32,120 bases of DNA from Kiritimatiellia bacterium (GTDB lineage: Bacteria; Verrucomicrobiota; Kiritimatiellia; RZYC01): assembly GCA_028708815.1 (NCBI GenBank), contig JAQVYB010000023.1, forward strand, positions 1 to 32,120. Reading direction: 5' to 3'. Of this stretch, positions 17,692 to 26,126 are shown one piece after another. A program made the translations under genes and the position numbers. Within the stretch, counting starts at the first letter, position 1; each line of letters begins with the position of its first letter. The notes below the pieces were generated by a model. It ran no database searches. It was not told the origin of the DNA and saw nothing but the letters and a program-made list of their open reading frames with translations.

Positions 17692-17829
17692 CTGGTCAGC
17701 CAGGTGGATACGGCAGCAGCAGGTTGGGGCGTTGGCGGGACGCCGTTTCACGCGCGCCCTGGGGGCGATGGCTTCTTGCCGCTACCCTCGCGGCTCGTAA
17801 TGTAGTGGATGGAAAAGGCCTTCTGATTT

Positions 17830-17940
17830 TTTCCAACCATTGGAAATATCCAGTCCTGTTTTTCCAACGATTGGAAAAACCTCCCAAAAAGTTTCCAACG
17901 ATTGGAAAAAAACCTAACGGATTTTTCCAATGGTTGGAAA
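17830..17940. repeat. Array of four TTTCCAA-N3-TTGGAAA palindromes with 31-32 bp period
   Basis: Four 17-bp perfect inverted repeats start at 17830 (centre CCA), 17861 (CGA), 17892 (CGA) and 17924 (TGG). Start-to-start distances are 31, 31 and 32 bp, about three helical turns, so all four face the same side of the DNA. The spacers between units (14-15 bp) are not conserved. They resemble a multi-site operator or a dispersed intergenic palindrome family. Confidence 0.9.
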
Positions 17941-18028
17941 CCCCAAATGCAGGTTTTGCACACGACGGTTTGACTTCATCGCCCCTTGAGTCTATCTATT
18001 CATACAGTTCGCTGTCAGGGAGGATGTT

Positions 18029-19183
18029 ATGAGAAGTGGAACAACCCGGAAAATGACGTCGTTGGCTGCCCTGCTGCTCCGTGTGCTGCTGGCGTCAACC
18101 GCATTCGGTGTACTCTCCGCACCCGCCGCCCTCCGGCACGGCTCCTTCATCGTGCACTGCGAACCGCTGCTGCCCAACGATCCCGCGCGCGACCCCGTCA
18201 CCCATCTCATGGATCTCCAGCGCCCCGCCATGTACTGGGATGCCCTCGCCGAATTAGTGGGACTCGCCGAATCCAACGGACACTTCCTAACCATCATGTT
18301 CACGCCCCAATGGTCCGTCTATGCCTCCCTTGTCCCGGCGCGCCGCCTGCAGGTGGCCGAATGGACTCACGCCGGCCATGAACTCGCCCTCCATCATCAC
18401 GGCGAAGAAGCCCTGATTTTCGGCTCGGGGTGGGACGGCTTTTCCAACCTCCCCTCCCTCCAATCCAACACCAACTTTTTCGGCGATATCCCCTTCATGA
18501 TGACGCAGGGCATCTACACCAATTACACCATACGCTCGGCCACCACGGAAGACGGCGACTGGCCTGACGGCATCCTCTATTACCTGAACGGCGGCGGAAC
18601 CACTTATACAAACGCCGATCACCCCGGCGACCTGATCAGCACCGCATCCGCCACGTCCATGGTCGGCCTCGTCACCGGCTCCGAACAGCGCATGGCCGTC
18701 TGGGGCCTGAAAATGCGCCTCTTCACCCACGAAATCTGCCAGACGCAGGTCCTCGCCGAAGTCCAAGCCGCCCTCACCGACTTCACCCCGTGCGACAGCA
18801 ATCGCTGGCTCATCGCCTTCGTCACCCACGTCAAAAATTTTTACGACGAAAAAGAACACGGCCACTATGAGGAACTGTTTCAACAGATGACCGCGAACGG
18901 CATTCAGCTCATGGCCGTCACCAATGCCGCAGCCTTCATGAACCTCGACCGCCCCGTAGCGCCGCCCGTCATGAGCTGCACGCCCGGTGAAACCAACCTG
19001 TGGATTACCTGGGAAACCACCAACGAAGGCCAAACCTATCAAGTGCAGACCACCACCAATCTGCTCAGTCCCAACTGGACCAACATCCTCTCCACCGTTA
19101 CCGGCGACGGCTCCAACCACCTCGCACAAATCAGCGACGCCACCAACGCCTCCTCCTTCTACCGCGTCATCGTCCAGGAATGA
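18029..19183 (+). CDS. Secreted deacetylase-like protein with C-terminal beta module
   Basis: The 384-residue product starts after GGGAGGATGTT with a basic N-terminus and hydrophobic core (residues 11-30), a Sec signal peptide ending near LSAPA. Residues 38-310 suggest a NodB-like polysaccharide deacetylase barrel: FIVHCEP (40-46) stands where the TFDD motif is expected, and GHELALHHHGEE (116-127) resembles the metal-histidine segment. Motifs are divergent, so activity is uncertain. The last 75 residues (WITWETTNEGQTYQVQTTTN, then SPNWTNI, then SSFYRVIV) match the short C-terminal beta domain common in secreted proteins of Verrucomicrobiota and Kiritimatiellota. It lies directly downstream of the palindrome array, which may control it. 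It could instead be a non-enzymatic glycan-binding protein. Confidence 0.6.
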   Translation: MRSGTTRKMTSLAALLLRVLLASTAFGVLSAPAALRHGSFIVHCEPLLPNDPARDPVTHLMDLQRPAMYWDALAELVGLAESNGHFLTIMFTPQWSVYASLVPARRLQVAEWTHAGHELALHHHGEEALIFGSGWDGFSNLPSLQSNTNFFGDIPFMMTQGIYTNYTIRSATTEDGDWPDGILYYLNGGGTTYTNADHPGDLISTASATSMVGLVTGSEQRMAVWGLKMRLFTHEICQTQVLAEVQAALTDFTPCDSNRWLIAFVTHVKNFYDEKEHGHYEELFQQMTANGIQLMAVTNAAAFMNLDRPVAPPVMSCTPGETNLWITWETTNEGQTYQVQTTTNLLSPNWTNILSTVTGDGSNHLAQISDATNASSFYRVIVQE

Positions 19184-19222
19184 TCCTCAAAGACAGCTCC
19201 TCGGTCGAAAGTCCAGAACACA

Positions 19223-20518
19223 TCAGAACGCGGGCTGTTTGATGTGAAGGGTGTATTCAATCACCTTTTCACGGCGGGCCGCCACCGTCGTGCGCATTTC
19301 CAGAGTGCTTCCGCGCCGGGTGTAGGATTCCCCGCTGCGGCTGACGGACCACTCCAGCACCGTTTGCGGTGATTCACGAATGATCACTTGAATGTTCTGT
19401 TCCTTGTTGTTCACCAAATGAATCGCATAGCGCTCTACAAAGGTTTTCAAGGCGCCCTCGGTACGGTCCACGCGACTTCGGTACCCAAGAACTTCGGCAT
19501 CCGGCCCCATATCAATGCGAACGGTATCGTGCAGCCCCGCATGACTCATGCGTGCGGTGGTCATCCGATATTGCAGGGCGCCGGCTCGATGAACCAGAAC
19601 GGGGCCGGCCGGTAGTGGGTGCCCCAGCCCGTTGCGACGTGTGTTGCCGAAGTAGAGCACTTCGTGCAGGGGTGTTCCGGCGCCTTTGGCGGCCAGCGGA
19701 ACCACGGAAGAATCCATCACATAATGTCGCTCAGCCGGAATACGCAGCACATCCAGAATCGGAATGGAAAGACGCCCATCCGCAGGGAGATCATGAATGC
19801 CCTGAATGGGATAGAGGCTTTCCGGAATCTCCGGCAATCCATTCTCTTTCCATAGATCCGCCAGGGGACTGTCCGAGAGGGCCAAAAAACCGGGGTCGTT
19901 CAACACCGGGTTGGATTTGGGCGCTTCCGCGCCGGTGACGTAGAGGCGTGCCTGCGCGAAGGGCTGTCCGGATGCATTCCCGATTTCCACAAATCCTGAC
20001 AGATCGACCGAAAAGCGTTCATCCTCCGTGCGCCGCAAATCGCCCCGCGCACGAAGCTGATAACCGGCGGACCAAGTCAACCCACGGGTAAGATATATCA
20101 CCTCCAGCGTGCGTTCCGCCCGCACGGGCGATTCGAGCAAAATCGCCACCCGCTTCGGGGCGGCAGGCATTGGATACACCGCCTCGCGATTTAAAATGAA
20201 TGAGGCAGGCGCCTTTTCCGTTAAGGACGGAACCGACTCCGCGTAGGCCGTCCATTCGATGCGCTGAATTTGCAGAGACACGCGCTGATCCCGGACAAGC
20301 AGCGACCCCAGATCCGCATCCACGGGAATACCGTCCAGAATCAGTTGCTGCTTCCCAATCAACAAAGGCACCCGATACAGAGCGCGTACCGCGGTCCATT
20401 CACGCCCAACCACCAGCGTGCTTTCCATGGGCAGGAGGGCTTCCGCCCGGATGGGGCCGCCCCAGCAAGCCGAAAGCAATACCACGCAACAGACGCTGTG
20501 CTGGAAGGTCCGCTTCAT
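19223..20518 (-). CDS. DUF4139-type exported protein (second of a tandem pair)
   Basis: The 431-residue product has a signal peptide (residues 1-25, ending in GPIRAEA). The body has the alternating beta pattern of DUF4139-type proteins: RVAILLESPVRAERTLEVIYLTRGLTWSAGYQLRA in the middle, and a C-terminal region with RYAIHLVNNKEQNIQVIIRE and VIEYTLHI, the usual DUF4139 end. It follows the related upstream gene by only 5 bp, so the two form an operon. No function is established for the family in bacteria; periplasmic or envelope location is inferred from the signal peptide. The two copies differ in their N-terminal halves. Confidence 0.7.
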   Translation of the reverse strand: MKRTFQHSVCCVVLLSACWGGPIRAEALLPMESTLVVGREWTAVRALYRVPLLIGKQQLILDGIPVDADLGSLLVRDQRVSLQIQRIEWTAYAESVPSLTEKAPASFILNREAVYPMPAAPKRVAILLESPVRAERTLEVIYLTRGLTWSAGYQLRARGDLRRTEDERFSVDLSGFVEIGNASGQPFAQARLYVTGAEAPKSNPVLNDPGFLALSDSPLADLWKENGLPEIPESLYPIQGIHDLPADGRLSIPILDVLRIPAERHYVMDSSVVPLAAKGAGTPLHEVLYFGNTRRNGLGHPLPAGPVLVHRAGALQYRMTTARMSHAGLHDTVRIDMGPDAEVLGYRSRVDRTEGALKTFVERYAIHLVNNKEQNIQVIIRESPQTVLEWSVSRSGESYTRRGSTLEMRTTVAARREKVIEYTLHIKQPAF

Positions 20519-20523
20519 TCGAT

Positions 20524-22002
20524 TTACCAGCGGTAACGCACGGTGTAACGCAGCGTTCGGCTTCCCCCGGCCTTCACCAGCGGTTTGAAGACAATCACAT
20601 CCTCGCCCCGCCGTTCATATTCGGAGTCCGACTTGACGATGTCAAAATTGGACCACCGATAAAGGTGCTCCACCACAAGAATGACCACATCCTCGCTCTG
20701 GCCGTTCTTCAATTGAATTTCAAACGTTTCTTCGTATTCATGAAGCGGAACGACTTCACTGTAGCCCACCCGCTCGCGCCATCCGGAAAGGTCACGGGCG
20801 GCCCCCAGACGCAGGGCCGCGCCGGCCCCCGCCGGAACCACTCCATAGAAGGTTTCTCCCAGATAATCCACCCCCCCGTCCGTCAGACGCTGAAAAAGAC
20901 GATAGATTCCCGGCGCGAGCGCATCACCAGGCAATCCGGAGGCCTGACTATTTTGGAAGTTCAGATAAACCTCCACGGTGCGACGGCTCTCGGTACCGTA
21001 ATTCCAGTCATTTCTTCGATTACGCTGGAAGCGGTCAAAGACCACGCCGTCATAGACATATTGCTGCACCATGGGCATGCGTTCCGCATCGACGTAGCGA
21101 ATGAATTTTTCATCCCCGGAACTCAGGCTGACCGACTGCGGACAGGCATAGGTAAAAACCGGATTCAACCCATCGAAAACCCGCTCCTCCTTCAGCAACG
21201 TACTCCCGAAATAAAACCGACGTTGCGATTCCGAAAAGGCATCCTGATCACGCGCAAATTCCGTCTCCAGTTGTTCCGCCACCCCTTTTTCTGTGGCCAC
21301 CAGGCGCAGGGAGGCATTCTCAAAGTCACCGCCGGCCTGATTGCTCAGTTTGATCTTTCCGGAAAGATGCCCATCCTTGCGGTCTTCGCTCAGAATCAGG
21401 TTGTATTCCGCATCCCAGTGCAGACCATCCACGGCATAGTTCAACCGCACACTCTGCATCTGATCCTTCTGTGACGTCAACCGCCAGAGAAGGGTCGGAC
21501 GGGGGTACACGGCATCGGCCACGCCGGGAATTTCCACGCGGCGCACATCTTCCCAAGGCAGCATGGCCACGCCGTCGTTTTCCACGGCCAGCGCCAAAGC
21601 CTCAATGCGTCCAGGCGTTCCCATCACGCGAAGAAGTGTTCCTTCACAGCGGCGCTCAGCGGTATCCGCAATCAGGGGATGCCCATACCCCCGAGCCAGA
21701 AAACGAAGCGGATCGGCCAAATCGTTGCGGAAATTGAGACTCGCCGTCTCCACACCCATCACCGAGGCGGGCGGAGTGAAAAACAGGGTGGAGGGATCCA
21801 TCCCGGCAGGCACATCGGGCAACACCACCAGATTCTCGCCCGAAAGAAGATTCACCGTCCGGCGCTCACGCACCAGGCCCATGCTGCGGTCATACAGCGT
21901 CAACAAGGCGCCCTGCACCCTCGGAGCCTCCGACACCTGTTCGCCCCGGGAAATGCAAACCCCGAAAACCGCAAGCAGAAAACACACTATCCATCGCTTC
22001 AT
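20524..22002 (-). CDS. DUF4139-type exported protein (first of a tandem pair)
   Basis: The product is about 492 residues with a Sec signal peptide (KRWIVCFLLAVFGVCISRG). ATG 22002 is preferred over the GTG at 22008 because GGAAGGG is better spaced. The middle contains LTSQKDQMQSVRLNYAVDGLHWDAEYNL, similar in position to the GLTWSAGYQL segment of the next gene, and the C-terminus ends with VVILVVEHLYRWSNFDI...SRTLRYTVRYRW, typical of DUF4139. It is the first gene of a two-gene operon. The function is unknown; the pair may act as partners in the envelope. Confidence 0.7.
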   Translation of the reverse strand: MKRWIVCFLLAVFGVCISRGEQVSEAPRVQGALLTLYDRSMGLVRERRTVNLLSGENLVVLPDVPAGMDPSTLFFTPPASVMGVETASLNFRNDLADPLRFLARGYGHPLIADTAERRCEGTLLRVMGTPGRIEALALAVENDGVAMLPWEDVRRVEIPGVADAVYPRPTLLWRLTSQKDQMQSVRLNYAVDGLHWDAEYNLILSEDRKDGHLSGKIKLSNQAGGDFENASLRLVATEKGVAEQLETEFARDQDAFSESQRRFYFGSTLLKEERVFDGLNPVFTYACPQSVSLSSGDEKFIRYVDAERMPMVQQYVYDGVVFDRFQRNRRNDWNYGTESRRTVEVYLNFQNSQASGLPGDALAPGIYRLFQRLTDGGVDYLGETFYGVVPAGAGAALRLGAARDLSGWRERVGYSEVVPLHEYEETFEIQLKNGQSEDVVILVVEHLYRWSNFDIVKSDSEYERRGEDVIVFKPLVKAGGSRTLRYTVRYRW

Positions 22003-22062
22003 GATCACCCTTCCCGTCTGGCTGTTGACTCCATTCCTCGGCGGAATCTTTTACACAGAATC

Positions 22063-22090
22063 TTGCAAGCCGTGCATTCGCCTTTATACT
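22063..22090 (+). promoter_or_regulatory. Promoter of the apbE-like gene
   Basis: TTGCAA (22063-22068), a 16-bp spacer and TATACT (22085-22090) lie about 45 bp before the proposed TTG start at 22137. Confidence 0.5.
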
Positions 22091-22136
22091 CCTTTTTGTT
22101 TTGCAATGTCCATGCAGATAACCATTGAGGTTGCCA

Positions 22137-23186
22137 TTGAAACGGGTTCGAAGCTCCATATTATCCCTGATGCCAGGCATCGCGCTGCTGCTCGGCTGCT
22201 CGCGCGGCATTCCGTATGATACGCTCGATCCGCTTGAACTGCCGTATGATGTAGAGATTCGCGTCCCGAGAAACATGCCCGGCCAGACGCGCTCCATTCT
22301 GCTTAATGCCGTGGAAAACACGCTGAAAGATGAAATGCAGCGCCTGCTTCTTTCCGTAAAAACAAGCGAAATTTCTGCGATCAACCAGGTTGGAAACACC
22401 GTACGCCTGCCCGTCTCCCGGGAAACCTACAACCTATTGCTGCTGACGCAGGACTTCAACCGCCGAACCGGCGGCGCGTATGACATCACCACCTCGCCCA
22501 TCGCCTGCCTCTGGGGATTCTACGGCTCACCCGTACCCGAACGCGAAATTCCCGATGAGCTCCTTACGACCACGCTTAAAAGCATCGGCCCGACCAATCT
22601 GCGCCTGGCGCAAAACACCGCTGAACTACGGACCTCCTACATCCGCCTGAACCTGGACGACATCGCCCGGGCCTATGCCATTGATCTGGCCATCATCAAA
22701 ATCCGGCGATTGAATTACGGCGATCTTCTCCTGAGTTTCGCGGACAACGCACGCGCACTCGGACACCCTTCCGGAAAATTGGAATGGACCTACCCCCTGC
22801 CCAATCCCTTTGACTCCAAAACACCTCTCGCCCAGATTCGCCTCGCACGCCAACCGGCCGTGAGTATCGCGCAAATCGGGGAGGATTTTGTCACCATCAA
22901 CGGCAAACGCTACGGACGCATCATCGACCCGGCAACCGGGCGTCCTGCGGAAGGCCTGGCGCTAGTGGCCGTATTGGCGCCAACCGCCACCAGGGCACAC
23001 GCCCTGGCGCAGGCGCTTTTTGTGCTGGGGCCGGAAAAAGGCATGAAAATCATGCCCGAATTTGCCGAATGCGAGGCGCTGTTTATTCCCGACGAAAAGC
23101 CGCATCACGCCCTGGCCACCCGTGGCATGCTCGAGGCACTGGATTGGCCGCAAATCCCCGCCATGCCCTGCACCCTGCTGGAATAA
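22137..23186 (+). CDS. apbE: ApbE-family lipoprotein (FAD:protein FMN transferase fold), degenerate
   Basis: The product is about 349 residues. No ATG fits the start; TTG 22137 is chosen because GAGG (22127-22130) is well spaced, with TTG 22125 and 22131 as alternatives. The N-terminus KRVRSSILSLMPGIALLLGC is a lipoprotein signal with C21 as the lipidated residue. The ApbE fold is recognisable: TSEISAINQ, GGAYDITTSPI, LNLDDIARAYAID, GRIIDPATGRPAEG and AHALAQALFVLGPEKGM. ApbE normally transfers FMN from FAD to a threonine of partner proteins such as NqrB/NqrC and RnfG. Several key positions are changed: the magnesium-binding D and T of the usual DALAT are H288 and Q292, the glycine pair near 200 is lost, and the usual DLGGIAKGYAVD is altered. 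Catalysis is therefore doubtful. No Nqr or Rnf genes are nearby. Confidence 0.78.
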   Translation: MKRVRSSILSLMPGIALLLGCSRGIPYDTLDPLELPYDVEIRVPRNMPGQTRSILLNAVENTLKDEMQRLLLSVKTSEISAINQVGNTVRLPVSRETYNLLLLTQDFNRRTGGAYDITTSPIACLWGFYGSPVPEREIPDELLTTTLKSIGPTNLRLAQNTAELRTSYIRLNLDDIARAYAIDLAIIKIRRLNYGDLLLSFADNARALGHPSGKLEWTYPLPNPFDSKTPLAQIRLARQPAVSIAQIGEDFVTINGKRYGRIIDPATGRPAEGLALVAVLAPTATRAHALAQALFVLGPEKGMKIMPEFAECEALFIPDEKPHHALATRGMLEALDWPQIPAMPCTLLE

Positions 23187-23234
23187 GGCAACACAGACTT
23201 CCAACCCCTGCTCTTCGGCACTCCGATTCCCGTC

Positions 23235-23936
23235 TCAGTTGGAGTCGGATTCGACCAGCCGCACCACGCGCGGCTTGGCCGCTTCCTGAAGGAATTTATT
23301 GGTTTCCTGGAGGTGCTCCTGCACATTGCGCAGCAACTGCCCCATCTCCTGCGAAGCGGTAACCTGACGCATCGTGCCATCCACCGTTTCCTGCAGGCGA
23401 AGCACCTGATCGATCCCGGCGGTCAATTCACCGATTTTGGCCAATTGATCACCCAGTTTTTCCGTGGTGCTCTTGATCAACGCCACCTGATCGGCAAAGG
23501 TGTGTGCCATTTGCTGGAGCATCTCCCCGGTCTTCTGTCCCTGTTCATCCAGGACGGCGGCCAACTTCACCGGCACTTCGTCCATCCGTGCACCGAAATC
23601 GGTTACGGCACCCTTCCAGCGGTCCGTCTCGGCGGACAGGACACTTTGCAGGTTTCCCGGCAGGTCCGCCATGGCCTCGCGATTGGCCTGGAGTTCTTTA
23701 ATCACCGCATCCCAACGCTCAAGCAATGCGTTCTGCGCTTCCTGATATTCCGCCTTCACCTTGCCCATATGATCCGCCGTGCTGAAATTGGCATTCTCGA
23801 TGGCCTTGGCGATGCTCTCGGAAATTTCCTGCGGGTCCGGAAGGTTCCGTTGAAACGCCTGATTCAACGCATCACTCAACATTTCCGCCAGATCAGACGC
23901 ATCCACGCGCTTCTTCCCAAACCACGATTTGTTCAT
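23235..23936 (-). CDS. Coiled-coil protein of unknown function
   Basis: The 233-residue product starts at ATG 23936, 8 nt after AAGGAG. There is no signal peptide or membrane segment. It begins with a short basic head (KSWFGKKR), then is almost wholly helical with heptad-like patterns from about residue 10 to 215, especially ADQVALIKSTTEKLGDQLAKI and QLLRNVQEHLQETNKFLQEA, and ends in PRVVRLVESDSN. The helical tail resembles long cytoplasmic tails of some ExbB/MotA-type proteins and phasin-like proteins, but this is pattern likeness only. It is convergent with the ApbE-like gene and divergent from the lipoprotein gene. The function is not recognised. Confidence 0.7.
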   Translation of the reverse strand: MNKSWFGKKRVDASDLAEMLSDALNQAFQRNLPDPQEISESIAKAIENANFSTADHMGKVKAEYQEAQNALLERWDAVIKELQANREAMADLPGNLQSVLSAETDRWKGAVTDFGARMDEVPVKLAAVLDEQGQKTGEMLQQMAHTFADQVALIKSTTEKLGDQLAKIGELTAGIDQVLRLQETVDGTMRQVTASQEMGQLLRNVQEHLQETNKFLQEAAKPRVVRLVESDSN

Positions 23937-24085
23937 AATCTCGCTCCTTAACAAGGGATAAACCCACAGGCTTACATGACCGGTGATATGGCCGTTGATA
24001 ATAAGTAGCTATCCCGAGGATGTCAAAACCAACCCCGAAGAAAAATGCGCTCGCATCCGCGCCGGACGCCACCTACAATCAAATC

Positions 24086-24856
24086 ATGGAAACCATTCAC
24101 TCCTTCTTGTGTTTTCTCTTATCCCTTATGCTCGCGGGGCTTGTTTCTTCCTGTGCCCCGCCGGAACCCGAGGTGCAGCACCGAATGCTTCCTCCCGGAC
24201 GCATGAACCGCATACCCAGGGGACATCTGAAGGTTCGCGTAAATGCCGGCTCTCACCGCTCCACAACAATCCGCGTGGCGGCCTTCTATCTGAGCGAACA
24301 CGAAATCACCCGCAGCGCCTTTGCCGAATTCATGCAGGAGACCCGCTATGCCGCGACACCGGCTTTAATCAAGGCCGGACTGCCCGCCGAGCCTTCCGGC
24401 ACACTAAGCCGCCCGCATCATCCCGTCACCGGCGTAACGCTCCATGACGCACGCGCCTACTGCCGCTGGCTCTCCCGCAAAACCTGCGAAGAGATACGCC
24501 TGCCCACTGAAACAGAATGGGAATACGCGGCCCGCGCCGGTGTCCGAGGCGCACCTTTTTCCTGGGGCTGGGGCGACCCCGCCGGGCGAGCCGCCTGGAA
24601 CACCGCCTGCGCCGAACCGGTCGGCAAATTCGCGCCCAATGCCTTTGGTCTTTATGACATGAGCGGGAATGTGTACGAATGGTGCGAGCCCTCACCCGAT
24701 ACCCCGGCACACCGAACCGTGATTCGCGGAGGCGCCTGGTCGGAAAGGGATCCAGACCGCCTGCGCGTGGATTCCATCACCGAAGTGACGCCGGATTACT
24801 GCAGCGCAGACACCGGCTTCCGCATCACCATGCACCCGCGCGAAACAGCTGATTGA
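24086..24856 (+). CDS. Formylglycine-generating-enzyme-fold (SUMF1-like) lipoprotein
   Basis: The product is 256 residues from ATG 24086. That start gives a clean lipoprotein signal (hydrophobic core, then LVSSC with C23); an upstream ATG at 24020 would bury it behind 22 unlikely residues. The body is an FGE-sulfatase domain: FYLSEHEITRSAFAEFMQ, HPVTGVTLHDARAYCRWLS, RLPTETEWEYAARAG, FGLYDMSGNVYEWCEP, VIRGGAWSE and TGFRITM. The paired active-site cysteines of true formylglycine-generating enzymes are not evident, so it is probably a non-catalytic or differently acting member of the family. A lipid anchor places it in the envelope. No sulfatase gene is in the window. The omptin-like gene follows 110 bp later on the same strand. 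Confidence 0.85.
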   Translation: METIHSFLCFLLSLMLAGLVSSCAPPEPEVQHRMLPPGRMNRIPRGHLKVRVNAGSHRSTTIRVAAFYLSEHEITRSAFAEFMQETRYAATPALIKAGLPAEPSGTLSRPHHPVTGVTLHDARAYCRWLSRKTCEEIRLPTETEWEYAARAGVRGAPFSWGWGDPAGRAAWNTACAEPVGKFAPNAFGLYDMSGNVYEWCEPSPDTPAHRTVIRGGAWSERDPDRLRVDSITEVTPDYCSADTGFRITMHPRETAD

Positions 24857-24966
24857 ACTTGACGGAAGCGACTCCGTTTCACTAACTTTCACGCCCCCGT
24901 ACGGCATCAGGCGAGGGGATATCCAGACACTTTAAACCAGTCTGAACACAACAAGGAGTACAAGAA

Positions 24967-26058
24967 ATGAGATCGATGATTGCGGCGGTGGTAACGGCGG
25001 GGCTTACATTCGGATGGCAGGCCGGAGCCCAGGAGGCCGAAACCGAAAACACCCCGGAGGCCGACATCACCCAACCCGCAGAATCCAACGTCAGCCAGAC
25101 CAATGTCGTGGAAACCACAACGGAACAACCCGCCGAAGCCGACGTCGCTGAAATGGAATCATCCACCCTGCCGCCCGCCCCGAAGAGCCGGGCCGTCCAC
25201 TTCGATCTTTCCGCGGGCATCTCTTATTGGGACGGCGACTTAACCGACACCATCGGAGGCAGGGCCATCGACGATAACTGGGTCTATTATCTGGATGACC
25301 CGCTGAGCGAACTGAAATTCCCTCTCGGCGTCGCCGCTGTCAACGTGGATGCCTCGATGAACATCCGAAAGGCCCTCGAAGTGTACGGACGCGCCCTCGT
25401 TTCCGTAACCGATCCCGACGACAAAATGGAGGACTCGGACTGGGATGAAGGCGAGAAGGTTGTATATTCGGAGTCCGACAGCGATGTCAGCGCCTGGAGT
25501 GCCGATGCCGGTGTGCGCTGGTGGTTCCACACATCCCCCTGCAAAAAAACCGGCATGACCGCCGGCATTGCGCCCGCCCTCGGTTACAAAAAACAGAGCA
25601 TCGATTGGGATATCAGCAATCTGGATCAATGGTACCCGACCTATCCCAACGAACCGCACGATCGCGTTGCCGGAAAAACGATGACCTACGATTTCGATCT
25701 GGACATGCTGTATGCAGGCGGGAAGGCCTACCTGCGTCATCCTCGTTTCAGCCTGACGGCCTCGGCCGGCATCAGCGCCTACCTGAACATGCAGGCCACG
25801 GATAATCACATCCTGCGCAGCAAAAAGAACGAGGCCGACTACGATGGAAACGCCTGGTTTGCGGAAGGCGAAGGACGCTTCTACCTCACCCGCTCACTCT
25901 TTCTGCTCGGACGGGTGAATTATTTCTACGCCAAGGCCGACGGCACGCAAAAACAGCATTTCTACGCCGGAGAATATCTGGGCTGGCACGGGGAAATCGG
26001 CGGCGAACTCGAAACCAAACAACTGACCGGAACCATCGGCATCGGCCTCGAATTCTGA
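24967..26058 (+). CDS. Omptin-family outer-membrane protease
   Basis: The 363-residue product follows AAGGAG. It has a signal peptide ending in AGA-Q (residues 1-22) and a 50-residue acidic, A/E/T/P-rich linker (23-72). The rest is a beta-barrel with alternating aromatic strands and a terminal phenylalanine (IGLEF), the outer-membrane insertion signal. Omptin catalytic groups can be placed: D156/D158 in DSDWDEG correspond to the D83/D85 pair of OmpT, and D279/H281 in TDNH correspond to the D210/H212 pair. The family cuts surface peptides, often between basic residues, and known members need LPS. The acidic linker is not present in OmpT. The assignment rests on motif spacing and barrel pattern. 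It could be a related barrel that has lost activity. Confidence 0.72.
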   Translation: MRSMIAAVVTAGLTFGWQAGAQEAETENTPEADITQPAESNVSQTNVVETTTEQPAEADVAEMESSTLPPAPKSRAVHFDLSAGISYWDGDLTDTIGGRAIDDNWVYYLDDPLSELKFPLGVAAVNVDASMNIRKALEVYGRALVSVTDPDDKMEDSDWDEGEKVVYSESDSDVSAWSADAGVRWWFHTSPCKKTGMTAGIAPALGYKKQSIDWDISNLDQWYPTYPNEPHDRVAGKTMTYDFDLDMLYAGGKAYLRHPRFSLTASAGISAYLNMQATDNHILRSKKNEADYDGNAWFAEGEGRFYLTRSLFLLGRVNYFYAKADGTQKQHFYAGEYLGWHGEIGGELETKQLTGTIGIGLEF

Positions 26059-26126
26059 TGACCACGGAGGGGTCCAGGTGAAAAGCCCGGGGTCGAAAGA
26101 CACCGGGAAGGCCGCTGTTGCACCGC

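Larger units (their letters stand above)
17572..18028. promoter_or_regulatory. Intergenic region between alaS and the secreted deacetylase-like gene
   Basis: This 457-bp gap holds, in order, the alaS promoter, a perfect 11-bp-stem hairpin (17661-17691), a GC-rich stretch without a gene, and a four-copy palindrome array (17830-17940) ending about 88 bp before the next start codon. Short frames through the array give only low-complexity FSN/LEK-type peptides produced by the repeats. Confidence 0.6.

Noticed and set aside
17830..17940. CRISPR-like array
   Set aside because: The repeats are 17-bp perfect palindromes with 14-15 bp gaps, too short for spacers, and no cas genes are present.
17748..17963. 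71-codon minus-strand frame through the palindrome array
   Set aside because: The peptide only reads out the palindromes (FSN/LEK repeats); there is no ribosome site.
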